In this document: one piece after another, positions 1-10,233 of the stretch
Numbering within the stretch: the stretch's first letter is position 1
Layout: each line of letters begins with the position of its first letter
NCBI GenBank assembly: GCA_900617975.1
Contig: UZAE01013204.1
Coordinates: 1-25,308 of the forward strand
DNA from: Rodentolepis nana
Lineage: Eukaryota; Platyhelminthes; Cestoda; Cyclophyllidea; Hymenolepididae
DNA: 25,308 bases
Direction: 5' to 3'
Program-made: the position numbers and the translations under genes
The notes under the pieces: model-generated
What the model saw: the letters and a program-made list of their open reading frames with translations, nothing else
Told to the model about the DNA's origin: nothing
Databases searched by the model: none

Positions 1-156
1 CCTGGCCTACCCTTACTTTTCCTCTCACTCTGACTCATCTTTTGTGAATGTCCACCCACTGACCGAGTGATTCTCGGCTGATTCACGCACTGACTAATCG
101 TTCTGTGTCGTGTTTGGCAAACTCCTCTACGTAAGCCGTTTCTTTTGCCTCTTTAG

Positions 157-286
157 CTACTCGATACGAAAACACCGGACAAGCAGACAACCCTTCTGCA
201 CTTCCTTGTGGAGACCGTGGAAGAGAAGTTTCCTGAGTTGGCGAACTTTTACGATGAGTTGGATGGTATTACTGCTGCCTCAAGGG
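157..286 (+). CDS. Internal exon of a formin (FH2 domain segment)
   Basis: Formins nucleate and elongate unbranched actin filaments through the FH2 domain. This 130-bp open segment is bounded by a good acceptor (pyrimidine-rich tract ending TTTAG at 156) and a consensus donor (GTGAGT at 287). Translated from its first base it gives 43 codons plus one base and reads LLDTKTPDKQTTLLHFLVET followed by a VEEKFPEL stretch and a DEL...AAS end. That is the FH2 pattern TK(S/T)xDxxTTLLHxLxxxxExxxP followed by EL...AA(S/R)RV; the DTK and AAS details are closest to Diaphanous-type formins. I could not find the preceding exon in 1-156 (an in-frame stop and no upstream AG) or the next FH2 exon downstream. 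It is either one exon of a gene with large introns or an isolated fragment. The FH2 call is firm; the subfamily is inference. Confidence 0.75.
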
Positions 287-1136
287 GTGAGTTAATTGAT
301 GCGAAAGCAACATAGAGACGGCAATGACTTAAGGTTGTCAATGGTGGCATTTTGAGAATGTTGTTGTGGTGTGGCCAAATTTATGAGGTTGGTTCTCACG
401 TTGCTGAACAGGACTGATAGGTGTGTAAGCTACTTGAAGTGTTATGCAATTTGTGCATCATTGTTAGTGGATTGACTTCATAATCATCATCGTGAGTGTG
501 TCCAAGCTTCAACCTGTGTAGCTCAATACGATCTGTAACACGTAACGTGGTGGTGAGAAAGAGAGAGATCTTAGATCTTATTCATGTGGGGGTACTTTCG
601 GTATTATTGAGTCAAATCTGTTCACATCGAAATGAAGAGGGTATGTTTGTTCAAATGTGATCTGCAGAAGTGAATGGTCGGGGTGAAATGTGGAGAAGAA
701 CATGAAGCTGTAGTAAGGCCTTGTAGGATAGACAGTTCAATGCAACTATGATAAAGTTGTTGATCAATTGTACTTTTTTACTGTTCGTAATCTCGATACG
801 ATGTTGTTGCAATCGGTATTATTATTGTTTGCAAGCTTGATGCAGAAATAAGATACGCAATGTGATTGTACCTAAAGTAGGGTCGTTATAATCGACTGTA
901 AACAGTGCGTAACAACACTGAATAGCAGCTTTATCGATTAACTTAATGGGAATTTCGAAGTCCAATCGGAATATTTTAAATAGTGCGGTGTTTGTAAAAA
1001 TAAGACAATGGTAATTTGAGCAGTTAATATACTTAAAAATGGGAGTACATATTGGAAGTACAGGATAGAAATAGACCAAATGACTAATTCAGTCAGCTAC
1101 TAATGAATAAGCAACGATTTGTACGGAATCGTTGGA
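287..1136. other. Non-coding stretch, probably formin intron and intergenic DNA
   Basis: I see no convincing gene here. It starts with the formin splice donor. An 85-codon minus-strand frame at 822-1079 opens at TTG, not ATG, and matches nothing I recognise. A GTAC after its most coding-like stretch could be a splice donor, but no acceptor is visible upstream. Confidence 0.5.
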
Positions 1137-1142
1137 TTTATT
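1137..1142 (-). promoter_or_regulatory. Polyadenylation signal of the 890-residue repeat protein gene
   Basis: The plus-strand TTTATT is AATAAA on the minus strand. It lies about 75 bases past the stop codon at 1217, a normal distance for a short 3' UTR, and supports this ORF being a transcribed gene with its end here. Confidence 0.6.
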
Positions 1143-1216
1143 GTGGCAACCAGGGAGGTGAAGATGGAATTTTGATGATGTTGACAGAAGTGCTGCTTAA
1201 TGAGTGTAGGATTGAC

Positions 1217-3889
1217 TTAAAGCTTCGTTGACTTGGAGGAGTTGGAAGTTGAAACTGATTGATTTGGCTTTGAGGCCGGTTTGGCAGACTTTTTGCCTGA
1301 CTTATTCGATTTATTTGTTAGCCCCATATATTTAGTTTGCCAGGTTTTGGGAATAAGTGGTAGTGGTGGAGCTGATGATTTGCTCGACTTAGTTGACTTT
1401 GACGTCTTCGCAAACTTGACTCGTGGTTTCTTATTTAAATTGGCTCGTTGTGCTAAAAGTTTATTTGGCGTTGCAAGTCCGATTGGTTTGATATTGAAGG
1501 CAGATGATATGGCTGGAGAAAGGCGTCTTATAGCCACAGGTGACAAAGCTTGTTTGGGTTCAGATGGTTGAGATTGTGGCTGGCATGGGCAGATTTGTTC
1601 CGTCCCGTCGTCAAGTTGATCACGAAGTGCGTTGGCAATTGTGAGAAGACATTGGTTGGCTTCCTCAATTGGAACGTCATCACAAATGGGCTGAGGGCAT
1701 ATCTGAGAGCATGGCTGTGGGCATGGCTGAGGGCATGGCGAGGGGCATGGTGGTGGACATGGCATCGGTTGTGGAGAAGGACATTGCTGAGTGCAGTTTT
1801 CCAAAGCACAGAACAATTCAGGGTTCAATTTCTCAGAAAGAAGCCTGAGGCATTGTTTCACACTGGTGCATCCTGTTGGTTCATCGGGATCAGGAAGATC
1901 GGGGGTTTCTGGTTCTGTTTCGCAATCGCCGTTATCATCTGGATCTGTTTCAAAACATGGGGCTAGTTCGGGGTAGACGACCATTAACAAGTTGATCAAG
2001 GACGCTCTGAGTACGTTGTAGGTCTCAATCGTTAAGCCTGGTATAGTGAGTTTTTGTAGAGAAGAATCGGTTGGAACGCCTGGGCATTGAATTTCCTCAG
2101 CACATGCCTCCAAGCGCATAGCTAAATCAGGAAACAAATATTTAACTAATTTTAGGATATATTCTCGAAAATCGGAGCCTGAGTTAGGCTCTTCGGGATC
2201 GGTGTCAGGTTCTGAGGGTTCTTCAGGTTCTGAGGGTTCCTCAGGGTCTGAAGTTTCTCCATCACCTGTTTCAAGGTATTTTTCGAGAATGGAATTAAAG
2301 TTTTGTGCCAATTTGAGTAAGTATGATTTTATTTCACTTTCAACATTATCCGAACAGTCCGGTTGAGTGGGCTGCTCTGGACAGGGTTTATTTTGATCAT
2401 CGGGGGATGGAGTTTTGTCAGCACATGTCTTCACGCACTCGGCTAACTCTGGACTCAATTTTTGCAACAACATTTTGATGCAATTGAGATAATCAGAGGA
2501 GGAGTTTCCGTCTGGATTAGGATCGGGTTTTGAGGGATTCTCTGGTTCTGTCGTTCCCTCACCACCGCCTGGCTTTTTACTATCTACCAGAATGGAATTG
2601 AAATTTTTAACCAACTCGAGAATGGAAGTTTTAATTTCACAGTCGATATTTGAAGAGCACTCAGGTTGAGTGGGTTTATCTGGACATGGTTTAGTCTGAC
2701 TGTCCGGTGATGAATTTTTGTCACCACTTGCTCCCATGGACTCTGCTAACTCAGGGCACAACTTTTGTGCTAACTTGATGATGCAATCACGATAATCGGA
2801 GCAAGAAGCGGTATCGTCTGGATCAGTTTCACATTCTGTGGGATCCTCAGGGTCTGTGGACTCCTCATCACATGGCTTTTGGCGGTCTAAGAGAATGGAA
2901 TTGAAGTTTTGAACCAATTCTAGTATGGACGTTTTGATTTCACAGTCGATATTTGCCGGGCAATCTGGTTCTGTGGGTTTTTCTGGACATGGCTTGGCTT
3001 GATCATTTTGGCATGAAGTATTTTTAGCACCTGTCCTCTTAACGACAGCTGCTTCAGAGCGGAACTTTTGTGCTAGCTTTTTTGAGCAATTGTGACATTC
3101 GTTGCTTGAGGTAGTATCTTCGGGATCAAGATCGCATTCTGAGGGATCTTCAGGGTCTGTGGACTCCTCATCGCATGGGTTTTGGCCACCTAGGAGCATG
3201 GAGTTGAAGTTTTGAACCAATTCGAGTATGGACATTTTGATTTCACAATCGATATTTTCCGAGCACTCTGGTTGTGTGGGTTTATCTGGACATGACTTGG
3301 TTTGATCACCGGGTGATGGATTTTTGTCCTCACCTGTTCCCATGCATGCTGATAATTCAGGACACAACTTTAGGAGAATCTTTTTGATGAAATTGCTGTA
3401 ATCGGGGCAAGAAGTAGTACTGTCGGGATTAGGATCAGGGTTATTTTGTCCCCCTGGGCATGGAGTCTCCTCTTCACTGGATCCAATGCATTTTTCTAAA
3501 ATAGTATTAAAGTTCTGTGCTAACTTGAGTATGGACATTCTCATTTCACATTCGATACTTGCCGAGCAGTCAGGTTGTGTGGGTTGATCTGGACCAGGTT
3601 TGCCTTGATCGTTGGAACATGAATTTTTATCAGCACACGTCTTCATGCACTCTGCTAACTCGGGATTAAACTTTTGTGCTATCTTCATGATGCAGTCGCC
3701 ATAGTCGGTGCAGGAATTAGTTTCGTCGGGTTCAGAATCAGATTCTGTTGGATTACATTGGCACTGAGTGTCTTCAGTACATGTCTCTAGGTCGTCTACG
3801 AAAATGGAAATTAAGTTTTCTGCCAAGTCGAGCAAACACCCTTTTACATTGGTGTTCGACTCTACTGGACTTGTTTGCTTTGTGCGCAT
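1217..3889 (-). CDS. Intronless 890-residue Cys/Pro/acidic repeat protein of unrecognised family
   Basis: I recognise no known family. I start at the ATG at 3889 (MRTKQTSP); the frame is open 16 codons further, but only from GTG. There is no signal peptide or membrane segment. From about residue 55 to 560 the protein is five tandem 101-residue units; the TTTCAC of the second helix recurs at 3544, 3241, 2938, 2635 and 2332, exactly 303 bp apart. Each unit has helix A (DYxxCIxKLAQKxxPELAECM), an acidic Pro/Cys linker, helix B ((I/V)DCEIKxSILELVQNFNSIL) and a Pro/Asp/Glu linker. Diverged helix-A copies follow; the last, near residue 680, reads SVKQCLRLLSEKLNPEL. Then come a CPxPCP-rich stretch (about 700-740), one more helix (EEANQCLLTIANALRDQL) and a basic Lys/Ser tail (776-890). 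A TATA box and AATAAA flank it. An intracellular structural or disulphide-linked role is a guess. A 93-residue relative lies at 17916-18197 and 20513-20794. Confidence 0.85.
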   Translation of the reverse strand: MRTKQTSPVESNTNVKGCLLDLAENLISIFVDDLETCTEDTQCQCNPTESDSEPDETNSCTDYGDCIMKIAQKFNPELAECMKTCADKNSCSNDQGKPGPDQPTQPDCSASIECEMRMSILKLAQNFNTILEKCIGSSEEETPCPGGQNNPDPNPDSTTSCPDYSNFIKKILLKLCPELSACMGTGEDKNPSPGDQTKSCPDKPTQPECSENIDCEIKMSILELVQNFNSMLLGGQNPCDEESTDPEDPSECDLDPEDTTSSNECHNCSKKLAQKFRSEAAVVKRTGAKNTSCQNDQAKPCPEKPTEPDCPANIDCEIKTSILELVQNFNSILLDRQKPCDEESTDPEDPTECETDPDDTASCSDYRDCIIKLAQKLCPELAESMGASGDKNSSPDSQTKPCPDKPTQPECSSNIDCEIKTSILELVKNFNSILVDSKKPGGGEGTTEPENPSKPDPNPDGNSSSDYLNCIKMLLQKLSPELAECVKTCADKTPSPDDQNKPCPEQPTQPDCSDNVESEIKSYLLKLAQNFNSILEKYLETGDGETSDPEEPSEPEEPSEPDTDPEEPNSGSDFREYILKLVKYLFPDLAMRLEACAEEIQCPGVPTDSSLQKLTIPGLTIETYNVLRASLINLLMVVYPELAPCFETDPDDNGDCETEPETPDLPDPDEPTGCTSVKQCLRLLSEKLNPELFCALENCTQQCPSPQPMPCPPPCPSPCPQPCPQPCSQICPQPICDDVPIEEANQCLLTIANALRDQLDDGTEQICPCQPQSQPSEPKQALSPVAIRRLSPAISSAFNIKPIGLATPNKLLAQRANLNKKPRVKFAKTSKSTKSSKSSAPPLPLIPKTWQTKYMGLTNKSNKSGKKSAKPASKPNQSVSTSNSSKSTKL
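2215..3730 (-). repeat. Five tandem 303-bp coding repeats
   Basis: The repeats lie in the 890-residue gene and keep a strict 303-bp period (101 codons). The second and third B-helix copies (near 3241 and 2938) are almost identical at DNA level; the first and fifth are more diverged. This pattern fits unequal crossing-over with purifying pressure on length. Limits are approximate because the outer modules grade into diverged copies. Confidence 0.8.
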
Positions 3890-3946
3890 CTTCTTTCGTC
3901 GCCTTTGAACGCCTAGATAAAATCGCTGTATTCTCACATTCTCCTT

Positions 3947-3955
3947 CCTTATATA
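3947..3955 (-). promoter_or_regulatory. TATA box of the 890-residue repeat protein gene
   Basis: The minus strand reads TATATAAGG here. Transcription would start near 3920-3925, about 35 bases before the chosen ATG at 3889, giving a short leader with no other ATG. That fits an intronless gene with a conventional core promoter. Confidence 0.5.
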
Positions 3956-3959
3956 CTAA

Positions 3960-4890
3960 CTTTGATAGTACTCTTAATTGGTTTCTATCTATCACTTGAT
4001 TCTTATCATCACACATTTCGCTGGAATTGGCATCATCTGTGTTTGGCTCATTCTACTCATGTTCTTTATAAACTTCATGAGAGCAATATCATACGACCTC
4101 CTACATGGTAGATTTTAAATATGAAACTCAACAATATGTGGCTAGTAGTTTAATACTATTCTTCACTTTTCAATATTTTAGTAAATTTGCAAATCTGTTC
4201 TACCTAGGAGACTATTGTCCAGTAGAGGCTGTGCTTGAACTGAGGCTGGACCAAAATGCCAAATTACTTAAATAGTAGTAATAAGGGCTTAATTTAGTAA
4301 GTAAAACAGTGGAAAAAATAAATTTTAATTTAGTCCCTCAGAAAGTGTCATCTGAAGATAAAGGAGAAACGTTAATGACCCTCAAATGGTGAGCAGTTGA
4401 GTGGTTTAATAAATTTGCATGCCAAATCTCTCAGAAGGTGTTCTCCTCTTAATGGTGACCTAAGGTGGAGAATCAGTAGATTGTAGTGATGAAAAATGGA
4501 ATAGCTCTGGAATGTGATAGTCCTAATGTGCTTGTTAAATTATGGGCTACTTGAAATGGTTTTGCTGAGACTAGTTTATTGTCATTCATGGAGTCTTAAT
4601 TTTTCTCAATACACAGGGTCTTTACATGCTTCAAAAAAGTTAGTATTTCATCTTTTCGTCTCCCCGCAAATTATTCTTGCCACCATCTATCTCCTCCTCA
4701 AACATGCAAACAGAGTCGTTTTATATGCTCAATTAAAAATCGAGCCGTTTCACTTTATCACCTTCTTCTAATTAAATTAGTATAATTTTAATGCATTTGC
4801 GGCGGAACACCTGTTTTTTATCACTTCATTAGCTGCACGACTTATCACATAACTGTGCCATGACTAATGGCCTAAATTCTATTGATTACC
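3960..4890. other. Intergenic DNA between two divergent genes
   Basis: This AT-rich stretch lies upstream of both the minus-strand repeat gene and the plus-strand TSP1 gene. An 85-codon plus frame at 4514-4771 has no recognisable content or splice context. An acceptor-like TTACCTCACTGCAG ends at 4899, 31 bases before the TSP1 ATG, and could be a spliced-leader or 5'-UTR intron acceptor. Confidence 0.4.
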
Positions 4891-4930
4891 TCACTGCAGC
4901 ATTCAATCCGTTGTCACATCTATCGCAAAT

Positions 4931-6899
4931 ATGCGGATTGAGTTAATAGTGCTTATCATATTCCCTTTCGTATCAGGCCGCTTTGAATATGAGGAGATTT
5001 GGAATTCTTCTTTCATTGAGGCAGTTCCTTGTGAAGCCAATCCAATTAATGGTGCTTGGTGTGAATGGGGTGAATGGGGACTTTGTGATTTCTCAACTTG
5101 CACTCGGAAAAGGGTGCGTACTTGCGCTTGTCCCAAACCCGAAAATTTGACAGGAGGTCTCTGCCCTACCGAACTTCCACAAGATGATATCCTCGTTGGA
5201 GATGTAATTTTTGACTTTTGCAACGCTTATTTAGGCAGACTCTTACAACGCACTCTCGATTTGCTAGAATGACTGAAAAAGGCAATTGCAAGATTCCCTT
5301 CTTTCATAATAATCGATACTATAATGATTGTTCTATAATGTAAGTGCACAGGCTGAAATTTTAACTAATTCGAGCCATTTAGTGATGGAAAGGAACAATG
5401 TCCAGTTGGACCCGAGTCCAAGTTGGAAATTTGCTTGGAGGAAAAAGGTGATATGGAAGAAAGAGATATTGGGGCTTGTGATGGCTGGAAAATCGCTCAA
5501 GGCTGGGCTCAAGTAAGTACTTTTACGAATCATAAAATAATCGATTTACTTAATTTTTTCAAATGATTCGGACTGAACTCCGATTTAAACCATATTGAAA
5601 TGTTGCTATCTGATCGTTTCGATGTTTCTGACCTGTGGATACCTGGAAGAGAAAGATGCCATGTCATGTAAATGTAGTGTTCTTTAAGAAATTAGGCCAC
5701 TAATTGAGGCCCTGAGAAGGATAAGTATACATCTGAGAGCCACTAATCAGATGAGAGCTGAGGTCGTATGTGAATATACCTTATTCTTTAATGCAAGAAA
5801 AGTTATGGTGCCAAGATTTCAGATTGATTGGTTCCTAAAAAGCTATATCATGAGTCCTATATTTAAGGCGGTATAAAATGTCACAATGAAAGGTATAACT
5901 GTTTACGAGATATCATTTCAACTATCAGGTAAGAATACATAAAATTGAACTTTGTCCTTTATTTGAAAACTAGTGATACTCCTTGTATAGATTAAAATTG
6001 TGATAGAGATAAATGACCTAGTTGGAAAAATATTCCAAAAAGTGAGGATCTTGCAGTCCTAGTATTGCTTTGGAACTTCACTGAACGATAATTTAGTGTA
6101 ACAGACATGAAGCCCGCGAATTTTGTTCAGAAATGCAGGGGAAAAAACTATTCGTTTTCCCACCAAATTTCATACAATCTAATTCTCAAGTACTGCGGTC
6201 CCTTTATTGGACAAGCAAGACCGGCCATTTCGCTCATTGATTGAGACCCAATAGTCGAAGCAATGACTCTACACCACCAACACACTCGGCGATTGTAGTA
6301 CTTTTTATTCCTATCATAAAATCACTGCACATAGTTAGAAATTACCTAAGAATACTTAAATTATGCCCCATTAAGCAGCCTTGAATTATGTTATCTTTTT
6401 CATCAGACCAAAGTACCGGAAAAGTATATATTAGAGATACGATCCATATCTGAGCTGGGAAAACAGTGTCACAATAAAAAGCTCTATACAATTGGTGCCG
6501 GTTTGCTTAGTCCCTGTATTGAAAGGTACTACTTCTCCAAATCTGGTCAGCGAAATACCTACTCGAAGTAAGAAACGCTACTTATATAATATCAGTAGTT
6601 GATCAACTTATTTGCTGACTTCCACTACTCTCTGCAGTTTAAATAATATGGCCTTCAATTTGGAAAACTGCAAGTTTGCATGTGCTATTGACCCAGAGTG
6701 TCAGGCCGTTGAATTCGCCGAGGGTTATTTCTGCAAACTCTTCATGAAATTCAATAGTGATGATCTGAAACGTGAAATTGGTACGCTTTTGCTTGCAAAA
6801 CCGTCTAATTGCATATTCTACCTCAACAAGAAACAGGAAGCCAAATATCCTTTTCGGATGGCAGTCAAGGATATACATTCGCTTTATAATAAAGTTTAA
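4931..6899 (+). CDS. Secreted thrombospondin type 1 / FN2-like / PAN-like protein, five exons
   Basis: I assemble exons 4931-5203, 5239-5339, 5383-5512, 6407-6567 and 6638-6899 (308 residues); every junction is GT-AG and keeps frame. The first two introns are 35 and 43 nt, the third 894 nt, the fourth 70 nt. Residues 1-16 are a signal peptide (hydrophobic, ending FPFVSG). Residues 41-70 are a TSP1 start with WCEWGEWGLC (W43, W46, W49), then TCTRKRVRTCAC. Residues 108-160 (CKIPFFHNNRYYNDC, then spaced Cys) look like a fibronectin type II or kringle-like unit, tentatively. The last exon has NLENCKFACAIDPECQAVEF and later YFCKLF, a PAN/Apple-like pattern. NSS (25-27) and NLT (72-74) are N-glycosylation sequons. 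Such modules bind extracellular matrix or glycans; the ligand here is unknown. The gene model is strong; the FN2 and PAN names are inferences. Confidence 0.75.
6888..6893 (+). promoter_or_regulatory. Polyadenylation signal overlapping the last codons of the TSP1 gene
   Basis: AATAAA sits inside the final codons (Tyr-Asn-Lys-Val), ending four bases before the TAA at 6897. No other AATAAA is close downstream, so the 3' UTR would be only about 10-20 bases. The 93-residue gene has the same arrangement. Confidence 0.45.
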
Positions 6900-7838
6900 T
6901 TGACTGTTCTTTGACAGCATGCTTCACTTCACAGTTTACCAAAATGTTTTAAATTTTTAACTTATAATGTAAAATTTTCTAAGTGCTATTCCAATCAGAA
7001 GAACAGAACTTGAGCTTTGAATTCGTTATTTAAGATGAAAGAGAACAAAATTGGGATTTTCTACTGCCTATAATGCTTTTAGTTTGAGGAACCCTTAAAT
7101 TGATGATCTTACAATTTTGGTTATTTATTTAGGTCTTTCAAAGTAGAGTAGAGAAGTTAAAAAAGACTTATTTTGAAAGAATATTTTTTCACACCTAATT
7201 GCCGATATTTCATATGTAAGGAGACAAAGCCTAATCTAGCCACGGAAATGGTTTGCATTAGTCAAAGTTACTTAACGTTTTAATAGTTAGTCTACGTTAA
7301 ATCATTCGTTTGTTTCACAATAGTACACTTTTTGATCTATGCCTTGCGCCTTTGAATAAGCTGTCATTGTTACCTATTCTAATGGACAAAAATCTAAAAA
7401 TTTTAATCGTAGGGCAACCTTCGAGTAAAGCTAGGTGGAAAATAGAGTTTAATATATGGGGGGGGGGGGGTGTGAGAATGGATTAAAGAATTGGGTTATA
7501 CATTTTCCTTGCTTAGACCAAACCACTATAACAGGTCAAATATTTTTAAGGTGCGTGGCTTGGCTGCCTAGCATCTGAGTGACTTTGTTAATGCTATTCA
7601 AAGCCTTTTGACCAGTTGATAAGCTTTCATTTGTTAGTCCTGTTAGTTGAATCCATTAGGCGGTTGTGATCTACTAAAAGCAGTACAAATTTGTCTTTTT
7701 TTATGACATAGTGGGTCTTAGTCAGTCGTAGCTATGGCGACAGCAAATTTACTTTTATTAAAACTACTCTTTTGAACTCCTAGAAAGAGAGAAAAAATGG
7801 AGATGCAAGAATAGGTTGAGACAGAATTAGAAACAGAC

Positions 7839-7875
<37 letters not shown>

Positions 7876-7927
7876 AAGGAGGTAAGGATAAGCTCTTTAA
7901 AATGAAAGCAATGATATGTATTGTGCG
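6900..7927. other. Intergenic DNA with poly-G and GA tracts
   Basis: I see no gene here. It holds a 13-base G run at 7458-7470 and a (GA)n microsatellite at 7842-7871, just before a SINE copy. Confidence 0.6.
7842..7871. repeat. (GA)n microsatellite
   Basis: About fifteen uninterrupted GA dinucleotides are directly visible. Confidence 0.95.
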
Positions 7928-8252
7928 GTGTGCGCGATAAATTTACCTCCACGTGGTGTTCCATGGACAACGTACACTCATACTGCAAAAAGGTCTATAA
8001 ACCGGCAGTTGACTTCAAGCTACCATGACCCAACTGTATATCATTTTCGACCACTTCCACAGTACACACCACACCTTACCTCTTTCTCTACTTTTGTGTC
8101 TGTCCGCCTCTTTTACATCTGTGAACCACTCTTCTGTTCCTCCTGTCCACTTTTTGTGACTTTGCCTGTTCCTCCCCTCTGTGAAGCCCGAAGTCAACCA
8201 AAGGACCAATTACAACAAACATAAAACCTGACATTTGATATAAATAAATATA
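7928..8252 (+). mobile_element. SINE-like retroposon, copy 1
   Basis: This is the most diverged full-length copy. It opens TGTGCGCGATAAATTTACC, keeps CCACGTGGTG and the CCGGCAGTTGACTTC block, and ends GACATTTG before a short TA-rich tail (ATATAAATAAATATA). The flanks (TGTATTGTGCG and TACATTGCGTAG) may be a decayed target-site duplication but are not clear. It contains a chance 102-codon frame that should not be called a gene. Confidence 0.75.
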
Positions 8253-8254
8253 CA

Positions 8255-9302
8255 TTGCGTAGTAAGTAGCTTGGGAAGAATAGGAGCGTAGTAGATAAAA
8301 GGTTACAATATTATGGGATATCGGTGACTTTGAGTAAAGAACAAAGGTGGGATTGGGGGTGGGTGGTGAGCATGGGAGCCATTGGCAGCACATTAGTAAC
8401 TGTGGTGTCATGGAGGAAGTATTAGTTTAATATGAGAAAATATTATATCAAGTCTTCGCTTTTGTATGCTTTTCGTATTTTTTTGCAATGACTTATCTTC
8501 CTCTGTAATCTCTATGGCAAAATACCCTAGTATCGATTGACTCCTGAAATCAGATAGCATGCTTATTTGGGCTGTGTTTAGCTGACGCGGAGTTTAGTCA
8601 ATAAATACAATTTCGGCTAAGCTGACCATGCTTGATCATTGATTGTCTGAGTGGTTTCTGCCCTCTGGGCAACTCGTTCCAGGAGGTTCTTTGGTTTAGC
8701 CAAACTATGGCTGTGTTCGCCACAATTTCAAGGTTATAATTAAAGTTCCTTTTGCACCTAACTGACTGCGTGTGCCTCCTTCACTCTCCTATCTTATTTG
8801 GAGCTGGAATATCAGGCTTACAGATTGTAGAAGGCTGGTTCTCAGAAGTTGGGTGGGTCTTCATTCGTGCATGGAGGAGGAACTCATAAGAGGGTAATAA
8901 CGTGATTCTGTTGAGTAGAATCATAAAGGTGTGCCATTCTCTCTCATCTTGATTAGATGATTAATTAGATTAATAATAATAATAATATATCTTTATATAT
9001 ATATGCTGGAACAGAATAGGGAATAGGCAACGCAAAGGTAGAACTCAGCTAAAGTAAACAGCTAAACTGCTCGGTAAGGTATAAATCCGATGTTTTATTA
9101 GATAGAAATTAAAAACACATGAATAGCAGAATGTACTATTCAAGAGCAGTGGCACAAGCGAGCAAAAAATAGTCTTGATGAATTAAAAATTAAGTAAAGT
9201 AATTAATAAAATCATCACGTGTCTAAATTAACACCTGGTTGTACAAACATTCTATCTGAATGCACGGAAATCTAGGTACTTAAAAAATAAATAATGCTAG
9301 AT
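8255..9302. other. Intergenic DNA
   Basis: I see no gene or element apart from a short (AAT)n run near 8971-8988 followed by a TA run to about 9004. Confidence 0.5.
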
Positions 9303-9740
9303 ATACAGGGCGTCCCAAGAAAATGCAACCGCATTGAAACTAATCGTAAACGTGGCGTTAAATTAGAATTTTTTATTTCAAATGCTTTAAAATATTTCAC
9401 AAGTATAGTTAAATTATTTTTCAGTGGCAATTCACAAACGGGAGGATATTCAACAAAACCTCCTCGTCTAATCCAGTTGTTTAGCAAAACTTCATCCAGG
9501 AAAGATCTTACATCGCGATGGTAATGTGGGGGTGCCTCATCTTGGTGAAAATAGAACTCTTCGTCTGTTCAAGTAAATGGGACTGGTTACAGTAGGATCA
9601 AAAAAAAATAAGAACGGTCCAATTAATCCCCTTGATGATAAGCCCCACCACACTGTACTTTCAGGTAAATTGACATGACGGCCGACAGTAACGTATGGAC
9701 GGGTTACGAAACAGCCATCTACCGGACAAGAAAACATACT
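9303..9740 (-). mobile_element. Decayed DDE transposon fragment (IS630/Tc1/mariner-like)
   Basis: The minus strand encodes [12 protein letters not shown] in one frame, then [20 protein letters not shown] and LDEVLLNNWIRRGGFVEYPP in another, with a frameshift at an A/T run near 9601-9609. These are the HQDxAPPHY block (second catalytic Asp) and WIGRRG-type block of IS630/Tc1/mariner-superfamily transposases. The expected RSPDLTPLDF segment with the third catalytic residue is missing after EYPP, so the copy cannot be active. The 3' end at 9303-9318 is TACAGGGCGTCCCAAG, the typical terminal inverted repeat, next to a TA. I found no matching terminus on the other side, so the 5' part is lost or beyond recognition. 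Confidence 0.75.
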
Positions 9741-10233
9741 ACTTTGTCAGGTGTTTGCATTCCGATGATGGCATGTATGCCAGTGTCTCCTCACCTCATC
9801 TGGGTTTGCGAAAATACAGTTGACATTATAAATTCTGCAACCAATTGACATTCACATTGAGCCTCCTAAACTTATTCAGAGTGCTTTCACCCAACCTGAA
9901 TGGGAAATTAAGCGAATTACTGAAAGGTAAGTAATAGCTTACGGACAAATGACTTTTGTTCTACTAAGAACCCTCTGACTTCTTCCCATCTTCACCTATT
10001 GTTGTTATTTCATACGACAACAACTACTACAGAGGATCAAGCCACACTTTAGGAGATTTTCAGCACAAATCATAACTCAATTATAACCAAACACGAATCA
10101 GCTGAGAGAAACAAGCAACAGTTAATGTTACAATCACATACATATATTCATACTTTGAGAAAAAAAGAAAACACACATGACGATTTGAATAAAATGGTAA
10201 ACACCGACAAAAATGCACACAAGACTGCTTCCC
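9741..10233. other. Transposon-flanking DNA and probable PHF10 3' UTR
   Basis: No gene is seen. The part next to 10234 should be PHF10 3' UTR on the minus strand, but there is no AATAAA; a weak AATATA variant lies near 10145. Part of 9741-9900 may be unrecognisable 5' transposon sequence. Confidence 0.4.

Noticed and set aside
131..156. A 26-nt intron with an upstream formin exon ending at 130
   Set aside because: The upstream frame has a stop near 92 with no AG after it, and 26 nt is too short; the GTAAG is probably chance within a longer intron.
1281..1976. Plus-strand open frames of 60-138 codons opposite the repeat protein
   Set aside because: They are antisense shadows of the Pro/Cys-rich coding repeats; the minus-strand frame has the repeat logic, TATA box and polyadenylation signal.
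3872..3889. MRTKQTS start resembling the histone H3 tail
   Set aside because: Six residues is too short, Met before Arg is normally kept, and nothing else is histone-like; treated as coincidence.
3890..4016. Upstream extension or extra exon for the 890-residue gene (frame at 3774-4016)
   Set aside because: The in-frame extension starts only at GTG, and the other frame overlaps the TATA box and coding start without splice signals.
5868..5928. Cassette exon inside the third intron of the TSP1 gene (good donor GTAAGA at 5929)
   Set aside because: Including it gives an in-frame stop or breaks the phase; exons three and four join in frame without it.
7916..8411. Open frames of 64-107 codons on both strands
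   Set aside because: They lie inside or across a SINE-like copy and have no protein resemblance.
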